Assembly: GCA_024636355.1 (NCBI GenBank)
Contig: JAGXHH010000250.1
Span: forward strand, 1-5,085
Reading direction: 5' to 3'
Source of the DNA: Desulfobacteraceae bacterium
GTDB taxonomy: Bacteria; Desulfobacterota; Desulfobacteria; Desulfobacterales; Desulfosalsimonadaceae
Length of the DNA: 5,085 bases
Within the stretch, counting starts at the first letter, position 1; each line of letters opens with the position of its first letter. This document shows positions 1-4,032 of the stretch, piece after piece. Position numbers and translations under genes: made by a program. The notes beneath the pieces were generated by a model. The model had not been told where the DNA came from and did not search any database. It saw only the letters and a program-made list of their open reading frames with translations.

Positions 1-2
1 TA

Positions 3-35
3 TCGTCGGCAGCGTCAGATGTGTATAAGAGACAG
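3..35 (+). other. Nextera (Tn5) read-1 sequencing adapter, artefact
   Basis: These 33 bases match the Illumina Nextera read-1 transposase adapter. Bases 3-16 are the TCGTCGGCAGCGTC primer part and bases 17-35 are the 19-bp Tn5 mosaic end (AGATGTGTATAAGAGACAG). The two preceding bases (TA) may be the tail of an i5 index. This is library sequence, not genome; the organism's DNA starts at about base 36. It explains why the first gene begins abruptly and shows that the contig end is a tagmentation fragment end. The identification rests on recall of the adapter sequence, which is an exact match. Confidence 0.98.
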
Positions 36-37
36 AT

Positions 38-739
38 CTGCACATCCGCAATAACATTGTCGATCTGAGCATCGATGTTTCCGGAGGCGCGCTGCACCGG
101 CGCGGTTACCGGGAAGAGTCCGTCGCCGGGCCGATGCAGGAAACCCTTGCCGCCGGCATCATTCGCCTGACCGGATGGAACGGCCGCGTCCCGCTTTATG
201 ATCCCATGTGCGGTTCGGGCACGTTGTTGAGCGAAGCCCTCATGCACTACTGCCGGATTCCGGCGGGCGTATTCCGCAAACGATTCGGGTTTGAACAGAT
301 GCCCGATTTTGACCCGGCGCTCTGGGAACAGGTAAAGGCCGAGGCCGACAGCCGCATTCGATCGGTTCCCGAGGGGCTGATCGCCGGAAGCGATCGCGAC
401 AAAACAGCGGTGCATGCGGCAAGAACCAACATTATGGGGATTCATCATGGCAACCTGGTCGATATCGCCCGATCGGACTTCAGGGATCTCCCCGGCCTTG
501 CCGACCAGGTGATCGTGACCAACCCCCCCTATGGGATCCGCATGGGCAGGGACCAGGACATGGACCTGCTTTTCAGGGAGTTCGGCAATTTCCTGAAACA
601 TAAATGCAAAGGGTCGACTGCTTACATTTTTTTCGGGGACCCGGTATACATCAAGCACATCGGTCTGAAACCCACCTGGAAAAAACCGCTCAAAGCCGGC
701 GGTCTCGACGGGCGGCTGGCCAAATATGAACTGTTTTAA
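38..739 (+). CDS. THUMP-type class I SAM-dependent RNA methyltransferase, 5'-truncated
   Basis: This is the C-terminal 233 residues of an RlmL/YpsC-family (COG0116) methyltransferase. Members transfer a methyl group from SAM to the exocyclic N2 of guanine in 23S rRNA (m2G2445 for E. coli RlmL). The reading frame is open from the adapter junction, so the ATG at 134 is an internal methionine. The residues before it (SGGALHRRGYRE, in 80-115) match the family's conserved LH-x-RGYR block. Visible motifs are SAM-binding motif I DPMCGSGT (200-223), the acidic motif GSDRD (386-400) and the catalytic NPPYG (521-535), typical of N-methyltransferases. The C-terminus (KPLKAGGLDGRLAKYELF) is a typical end for the single-domain form, so there is no RlmK fusion as in E. 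coli. The N-terminal THUMP domain and the start lie off the contig. The exact rRNA target is inferred from the family. Its promoter is not in the window, and no clear terminator follows. Confidence 0.93.
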   Translation: MHIRNNIVDLSIDVSGGALHRRGYREESVAGPMQETLAAGIIRLTGWNGRVPLYDPMCGSGTLLSEALMHYCRIPAGVFRKRFGFEQMPDFDPALWEQVKAEADSRIRSVPEGLIAGSDRDKTAVHAARTNIMGIHHGNLVDIARSDFRDLPGLADQVIVTNPPYGIRMGRDQDMDLLFREFGNFLKHKCKGSTAYIFFGDPVYIKHIGLKPTWKKPLKAGGLDGRLAKYELF

Positions 740-750
740 ACCGCATTCCT

Positions 751-762
751 GCTCTTAATCTT
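751..762. repeat. Left flanking 12-bp direct repeat (putative target-site duplication)
   Basis: GCTCTTAATCTT abuts the left terminal inverted repeat of the 211-bp element and is repeated exactly at 974-985. It lies 11 bases after the methyltransferase stop codon, so insertion left that gene intact. Confidence 0.65.
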
Positions 763-781
763 AACTATTCATCCAACCAAG

Positions 782-854
782 CAGGGCGGACACGCAGGTC
801 CGCCCCTACGGATGAGCGGTCGCATTGTAGGGGCGGACCTGCGTGTCCGCCCTG
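782..854. repeat. 28-bp perfect inverted repeat with 17-nt loop
   Basis: The left arm (782-809) and right arm (827-854) are perfectly complementary over 28 bp and enclose a 17-nt loop (810-826). The core is the GC-rich word GGGCGGACACGCAGGTCCGC and its complement. The first and last few pairs outside the arms also partly match. As RNA or extruded DNA this would be an extremely stable hairpin. It has no following T-run, so it is not a canonical intrinsic terminator, although it could still slow polymerase or protect the methyltransferase mRNA 3' end. It resembles, from memory, widely dispersed GGGCGG...CCGCCC palindromes in environmental bacterial genomes; this is not verified here. Confidence 0.9.
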
Positions 855-862
855 GTTCCAAG

Positions 863-930
863 TACCATAAAGAACATGAAGAAAAGTTTACAAGTCTCAT
901 GTCTTTGACTTCTTCATGTTCTTCATGGTA
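863..930. repeat. 21-bp imperfect inverted repeat, GAACATGAAGAA type
   Basis: Arms 863-883 and 910-930 pair at 20 of 21 positions; the one mismatch is A869 against C924. Inside the 26-nt loop a smaller stem, AAGTC (892-896) with GACTT (907-911), partly competes with the outer stem. The arm reads ACCATAAAGAACATGAAG. This resembles a dispersed repeat that I recall from Desulfobacterota and some cyanobacteria, usually mistaken for short coding sequence (HEEHEE-type peptides). A run of six T follows at 937-942, six bases after the stem, which is too far for a classical terminator. Confidence 0.85.
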
Positions 931-973
931 AAATGATTTTTTGGGCCGTCCCGTTGGTATTAGCTGAATAGTT

Positions 974-985
974 GCTCTTAATCTT
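974..985. repeat. Right flanking 12-bp direct repeat (putative target-site duplication)
   Basis: This is an exact copy of 751-762, abutting the right terminal inverted repeat. The absence of mismatches would fit a fairly recent insertion. Confidence 0.65.
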
Positions 986-1053
986 GCTGCACTCGTAAAA
1001 AGTCTTCTGCACCGCACTTTCGCCCCTAGTTCTCCAACCTGCAAGGCATGCGC

Positions 1054-1087
1054 GTATCGCATTTTCTAACGAATGTGAATGCGATAC
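1054..1087. repeat. 10-bp stem-loop GTATCGCATT / AATGCGATAC
   Basis: The arms at 1054-1063 and 1078-1087 are perfectly complementary around a 14-nt loop. A wider stem can extend this. GCG at 1050-1052 pairs with CGC at 1092-1094, and GCAAGG at 1041-1046 pairs with CCTTGC at 1096-1101, giving an interrupted hairpin over 1041-1101. The outermost pairs overlap the base of the next stem-loop, so the two structures partly exclude each other. No T-run follows. The function is unknown. Confidence 0.7.
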
Positions 1088-1099
1088 ACCACGCCCCTT

Positions 1100-1127
1100 G
1101 CGACCCTGCGGTCGTCCGCAGGGTCGC
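1100..1127. repeat. 12-bp GC-rich hairpin with TCGT tetraloop
   Basis: GCGACCCTGCGG (1100-1111) and CCGCAGGGTCGC (1116-1127) are perfectly complementary with a 4-nt loop. The stem is stable, but it is followed by GTGTTCC rather than a T-run. That makes it a REP-like palindrome or a factor-assisted terminator insulating the tetR promoter from upstream reading, rather than a standard intrinsic terminator. Confidence 0.75.
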
Positions 1128-1146
1128 GTGTTCCCCGGTAACTGTG

Positions 1147-1159
1147 TCGAATCATTCGA
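1147..1159. promoter_or_regulatory. 13-bp palindrome upstream of tetR promoter
   Basis: TCGAAT-C-ATTCGA is a perfect 6+1+6 palindrome about 47 bp upstream of the -35 box and touches the first copy of the tandem repeat. It could be a second regulator-binding site. The location is suggestive, but a palindrome this short can occur by chance. Confidence 0.35.
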
Positions 1160-1191
1160 ACCCGTTGCAAAACCGAACCCTGTTGCAAAAC
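1157..1191. repeat. Two-copy 17/18-bp tandem repeat before the promoter
   Basis: CGAACCCGTTGCAAAAC (1157-1173) is followed directly by CGAACCCTGTTGCAAAAC (1174-1191), which is identical apart from one inserted T. A further CGAA (1192-1196) starts a third, unfinished copy. The block ends 14 bases before the -35 box, where activator sites often lie. It may equally be a slippage duplication. Confidence 0.8.
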
Positions 1192-1205
1192 CGAAAAATT
1201 CTTGC

Positions 1206-1234
1206 TTGACAACTACAAAAAATCTTTTTATAAA
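1206..1234 (+). promoter_or_regulatory. Sigma70 promoter for the tetR-sulP-receiver operon
   Basis: A perfect -35 box TTGACA (1206-1211), a 17-bp spacer and the -10 box TATAAA (1229-1234; consensus TATAAT) make this close to a consensus housekeeping promoter. Transcription would start at about 1241, giving a leader of roughly 40 nt before the ATG at 1280. It is the only obvious promoter before the three closely spaced downstream genes. A strong promoter covered by a palindrome fits control by repression. Confidence 0.85.
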
Positions 1235-1245
1235 TTTTTTGTAGT
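1212..1245. promoter_or_regulatory. Candidate TetR operator, 12+10+12 bp inverted repeat
   Basis: ACTACAAAAAAT (1212-1223) and ATTTTTTGTAGT (1234-1245) are perfectly complementary around a 10-bp centre. The repeat starts right after the -35 box and runs through the -10 box to the expected transcription start, so a bound dimer would block polymerase. TetR-family proteins typically bind such palindromes and often repress themselves, and the tetR gene starts 35 bp downstream. The 34-bp span could seat one dimer or a pair. Binding by this particular TetR is inferred from position. Confidence 0.75.
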
Positions 1246-1262
1246 GAGCACTCAGTATAAAA

Positions 1263-1269
1263 AAGGAAG
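1263..1269 (+). promoter_or_regulatory. Ribosome binding site deciding the tetR start
   Basis: AAGGAAG ends 10 bases before the ATG at 1280. It supports this ATG over the in-frame TTG at 1202, which lies upstream of the promoter, and the GTG at 1244, which sits in the operator next to the transcription start. Confidence 0.65.
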
Positions 1270-1279
1270 TCGCCCTCGG

Positions 1280-1873
1280 ATGTCAAAAAAGAAACTCGCC
1301 ATATTGCACGCATCGACGATCCTGTTTGCGGAAAAAGGGTTCAATGAAACGGCCATTTCCGAGATAGCCAAAACTACAGGAGTAGCCGAAGGCACCATTT
1401 TTTATCACTTCAGCACCAAGACCGACCTGTTTTTGTCTATCCTTTCCGGAGTCGAAAAGGGGATCATTCGGGAATTTGACGACTACATGGAAGAGCATGA
1501 TTTTAAAAGCGGCATCGAAATGATGGAGGCCGTCATCACGTTTTTCCTCTACCTTGCCGGGCACCGGGAGGAATGGTTCCTGCTGCTCCAGCGGCATTTC
1601 CCCTATGAATTGGCCCGGGTCAACGGCCAGTGCCGAAAACACCTCGAATCGATTTTCAATACCCTGCTCGACCTGTTCGAGGGGGCGATCCGGTGCGGCC
1701 AGAAGGACGGATCCATACAGGAGATGCCGTCGCGTAAGACGGCGCTCCTCATTTTTTCCATGGTCAACGGCGTGGTCTGGCTAAAATTCAACGAACTCTA
1801 CGACTCCGGTACCCTGTACCAGGAGTTGCTGCATACCTGTCGGAAAATATTAACCAATTCTGGATGCAACTAA
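1280..1873 (+). CDS. TetR/AcrR-family transcriptional regulator
   Basis: This 197-residue protein is a normal length for a TetR-family dimeric repressor. The N-terminal DNA-binding domain spans residues 6-51. It has the family pattern FAEKGFNETAISEIAKTTGV followed by AEGTIFYHFSTKTDLF, with the helix-turn-helix at about 24-43 and the conserved Y42/F44 and K47 region. The helical C-terminal part (about 55-197) would form the ligand pocket and dimer interface; it is too variable to name the ligand. I chose the ATG at 1280 because the longer frame from 1202 would start upstream of the -10 box, and an RBS sits just before 1280. The gene is first in a tight operon, with sulP starting 15 bases after its stop. 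With the palindrome over its own promoter, the simplest reading is an autorepressor that also controls the transporter and receiver genes. Local regulation is inferred; the family assignment is firm. Confidence 0.92.
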   Translation: MSKKKLAILHASTILFAEKGFNETAISEIAKTTGVAEGTIFYHFSTKTDLFLSILSGVEKGIIREFDDYMEEHDFKSGIEMMEAVITFFLYLAGHREEWFLLLQRHFPYELARVNGQCRKHLESIFNTLLDLFEGAIRCGQKDGSIQEMPSRKTALLIFSMVNGVVWLKFNELYDSGTLYQELLHTCRKILTNSGCN

Positions 1874-1877
1874 TTAC

Positions 1878-1882
1878 AGGAG
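1878..1882 (+). promoter_or_regulatory. Ribosome binding site of sulP
   Basis: AGGAG lies 6 bases before the ATG at 1889, an ideal spacing. It sits in the 15-base gap after the tetR stop, consistent with translation from a shared mRNA. Confidence 0.8.
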
Positions 1883-1888
1883 TTTTTT

Positions 1889-4021
1889 ATGTTAACCCGA
1901 ATTTTTCCGTTTTTGAGCTGGTTTTCGGATTACACGATGGAAAGTCTGCGCATCGATGTACTCGCCGGCCTGACTGTCGCACTGGTCCTGATCCCCCAGT
2001 CGATGGCCTATGCCCAGTTGGCCGGGCTGCCCCCGTATTACGGGTTGTATGCGGCATTTCTGCCGCCGATGATCGCCGCCCTGTTCGGCTCGAGCCGCCA
2101 GCTGGCCACCGGGCCGGTGGCCGTGGTGTCGCTGATGACGGCCGCTTCCCTTGCGCCGCTGGCGACCGCCGGCAGTGAGGGGTACATCGCCTATGCCATC
2201 CTGCTGGCTCTGGTCGTGGGCGTATTCCAGCTCCTTCTCGGCCTGTTGCGGCTCGGCCTGGTGGTCAACTTCCTGTCCCACCCGGTGGTCAACGGCTTTA
2301 CCAATGCGGCCGCCCTGATCATCGCCTCCTCTCAGTTCTCCAAACTGTTCGGGGTTTCCGTGGATAATGCAGAGCATCATTATGAGACCATCATCCGGGT
2401 CGTCGAATCGGCTATGCATTACACCCACTGGCCCACCCTGTTTATGGGGGTCCTCGCCTTTGCCATCATGTTTGCACTCCGGCGGATCAATCCGAAAATT
2501 CCCAATGTCCTGATCGCCGTTGCCGTGGCGATCCTGCTTTCCTGGGCCATCGGGTTCCAGCAGGATAAGACCGTCGATATTTCCGGAATCCAATCGCCGG
2601 CGGCCGTCGAGCGAATCGAAGACTTCAATGCATCGGTCAGCGCAATTCCGGAACTCTCCGAGGAACGGACAAAAATCCAGACTAAGCTCGAGGCGGCCAA
2701 AAAAGCCGGCGATACCCTGGCGGTCCTCAACGCGCAGCATGATCTGGAAATCATTAACCTGAGAATGGAAGAATTCAAACACCAGGCCCATGTGTACCGG
2801 ACGGAATTAAGGGAATTCCTGTTTGCAGGCATCCCGGATCCGGAAAACCAACTCCGCTTTGTCCCCCTCGAAAAAGCGGCCGGTGAACCGGACCAGGTGT
2901 GGCGGATCAAAGTCGGCAATTCGTCCCTTGACACGGATAATCTCCTGATGATGGGCGGGGGCGCCGTCGTGGGAAGCATTCCCCAGGGTCTGCCGTCGCT
3001 TTCCATGCCGAAGATCAATCTCGGCGTCTTTCTTCAGCTTTTCCCGTATGCGGTCATTATTTCCCTGCTCGGTTTCATGGAGGCGATTTCCATTGCAAAG
3101 GCAATGGCGGCCAAAACCGGCCAGCGGCTCGACCCGGACCAGGAACTCATCGGACAGGGCCTGGCCAATATCCTGGGATCCATGGGGAAGAGCTATCCGG
3201 TTTCGGGATCATTTTCCCGCTCGGCCGTCAATCTCCAGGCCGGAGCGATTTCCGGTCTGTCGAGCGTATTCACCGCTGTGACCGTGGTGATTGTCCTGTT
3301 GTTTTTTACGCCGCTGCTTTTTCATCTGCCCCAGGCGGTGCTTGCAGCGGTGATCATGATGGCCGTTATCGGGCTGATCAATGTGAAAGGGTTCATCCAT
3401 GCCTGGCGGGCCCAGTGGTATGACGGGGCGATTTCGATCATTACCTTTGTCGCCACCCTGGCTTTCGCCCCCCATCTCGACAAGGGGATCATGGTCGGGG
3501 TGGTTCTCTCCCTGGCCGTCTTTTTATACAAGAGCATGCGCCCCAGGGTGGTCTCCCTTTCCCGGCACGAAGACGAGGCGCTGCGCAGTTCGTTTGACCA
3601 CCAGCTTGCGGAATGCCGCTACGTTGACCTGGTCCGGTTCGACGGCCCCTTGTTTTTTGCCAATGCCAGTTACCTGGAGGACAAAATCAACGAGCGGATC
3701 CGCGACAAGAAAGATCTCAAGCACATCATTATTGCCGCAAACGGCATCAGCGACATGGACGCATCGGGCGAGGAAAGCCTGTCGCTGCTCATCGACCGCT
3801 GCCGCAGCGCCGGGATCGACATATCGCTGAGCGGGGTCAACGAGGCGGTGAACAAGGTCCTGAAACGAACCCATCTGCTTGAAAAAGTCGGCAGTGACTA
3901 TATTTTTCCGACCATGGAGCGGGCTATCTGTGCGGTCCACGATGATGCACACCGTGGCGGCCTGGAAAAGCAGTGCCCGCTCACCACGGTTTGTCGGATC
4001 ACCTACGAAGTCGAGAATTAA
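1889..4021 (+). CDS. SulP-family inorganic anion transporter with STAS domain and large insert
   Basis: This 710-residue inner-membrane protein belongs to the SulP/SLC26 family, which carries sulfate, bicarbonate, chloride or other anions; the substrate cannot be told from sequence. The membrane domain opens with the family signature DVLAGLTVALVLIPQSMAYA (23-42), then PPYYGLYAAF (48-57) and GSSRQLATGPVAVVSL (67-82). Further conserved blocks are HPVVNGFT (131-138) and LIGQGLANILGS with PVSGSFSRSAVN (420-448). A cytoplasmic STAS domain occupies about 565-680 and keeps the D-x-S-G motif (D624, S626, G627), the position of the phosphorylated serine in SpoIIAA-like proteins. Oddly, a hydrophilic segment of about 130 residues (224-357), part of it coiled-coil-like (255-310), interrupts the membrane domain before GSIPQGLP (362-369). 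This makes the protein longer than usual bacterial SulPs (about 550-600). The tail carries H684, H688, C696 and C702. It is co-operonic with tetR and the downstream receiver gene. Confidence 0.93.
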   Translation: MLTRIFPFLSWFSDYTMESLRIDVLAGLTVALVLIPQSMAYAQLAGLPPYYGLYAAFLPPMIAALFGSSRQLATGPVAVVSLMTAASLAPLATAGSEGYIAYAILLALVVGVFQLLLGLLRLGLVVNFLSHPVVNGFTNAAALIIASSQFSKLFGVSVDNAEHHYETIIRVVESAMHYTHWPTLFMGVLAFAIMFALRRINPKIPNVLIAVAVAILLSWAIGFQQDKTVDISGIQSPAAVERIEDFNASVSAIPELSEERTKIQTKLEAAKKAGDTLAVLNAQHDLEIINLRMEEFKHQAHVYRTELREFLFAGIPDPENQLRFVPLEKAAGEPDQVWRIKVGNSSLDTDNLLMMGGGAVVGSIPQGLPSLSMPKINLGVFLQLFPYAVIISLLGFMEAISIAKAMAAKTGQRLDPDQELIGQGLANILGSMGKSYPVSGSFSRSAVNLQAGAISGLSSVFTAVTVVIVLLFFTPLLFHLPQAVLAAVIMMAVIGLINVKGFIHAWRAQWYDGAISIITFVATLAFAPHLDKGIMVGVVLSLAVFLYKSMRPRVVSLSRHEDEALRSSFDHQLAECRYVDLVRFDGPLFFANASYLEDKINERIRDKKDLKHIIIAANGISDMDASGEESLSLLIDRCRSAGIDISLSGVNEAVNKVLKRTHLLEKVGSDYIFPTMERAICAVHDDAHRGGLEKQCPLTTVCRITYEVEN

Positions 4022-4025
4022 GGAG
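4020..4025 (+). promoter_or_regulatory. Ribosome binding site overlapping the sulP stop
   Basis: AAGGAG shares its first two bases with the sulP TAA stop (4019-4021) and lies 7 bases before the ATG at 4033. This arrangement suggests translational coupling of the two genes. Confidence 0.8.
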
Positions 4026-4032
4026 AACGAAT

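Larger units (their letters stand above)
763..973. mobile_element. MITE-like non-autonomous element, 211 bp
   Basis: The ends are a perfect 9-bp terminal inverted repeat, AACTATTCA (763-771) and TGAATAGTT (965-973). Immediately outside are perfect 12-bp direct repeats GCTCTTAATCTT (751-762 and 974-985), which look like a target-site duplication. The empty site would read ...TTCCT GCTCTTAATCTT GCTGC.... Beyond the 9-bp ends the two termini stay loosely similar (ACCAA followed by a GGG-CGG run on both sides). The element has no transposase and two internal inverted repeats fill much of it. It is therefore either a miniature element mobilised in trans or a composite of two dispersed palindromes. 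Boundaries are seen directly; mobility is inferred. A 12-bp duplication is longer than most families make, so the mobilising family is unknown. Confidence 0.6.
740..1205. other. Repeat-rich intergenic region, no gene
   Basis: These 466 bases separate the methyltransferase gene from the tetR promoter and I see no credible gene in them. The only long frame, on the - strand (769-1062), is read through the palindromic repeats and gives low-complexity, Arg/Pro/Cys-rich sequence. In order, the region holds a MITE-like element with flanking direct repeats (751-985), about 55 unremarkable bases, two stem-loops (1054-1087 and 1100-1127), a 13-bp palindrome (1147-1159) and a two-copy tandem repeat (1157-1191). 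Stop-to-promoter distance and repeat load both suggest a transcription-unit boundary that tolerates insertions. Confidence 0.8.

Noticed and set aside
740..985. CRISPR array
   Set aside because: The repeats are two different palindromes and one direct-repeat pair, with no regular repeat-spacer unit.
769..1062. 97-residue open frame on the - strand in the intergenic region
   Set aside because: It runs through both inverted repeats and crosses the right boundary of the putative insertion. Its peptide is the Arg/Pro/Cys-rich and HEEHEE-type translation expected of palindromic repeats. No ribosome binding site or known domain is visible.
1064..1087. Integron attC-like site (CTAAC next to an inverted repeat)
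   Set aside because: There is no matching GTTRRRY core on the other side and no cassette or integrase context; the CTAAC lies in the loop rather than at the end of the stem.
1100..1127. Intrinsic terminator
   Set aside because: The hairpin is strong but no T-run follows on either strand, so I list it only as a stem-loop.
1202..1279. Longer tetR start at TTG 1202 (26 extra residues)
   Set aside because: This start lies upstream of the -35 and -10 boxes, so it would not be in the mRNA. The extra residues are a translation of the operator, and the ATG at 1280 has its own RBS.
1892..2791. 299-residue open frame on the - strand inside sulP
   Set aside because: It is a shadow of the GC-biased sulP coding strand, with low-complexity Gly/Asp/Gln/His-rich sequence and no domain. 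The + strand frame has unmistakable SulP motifs.
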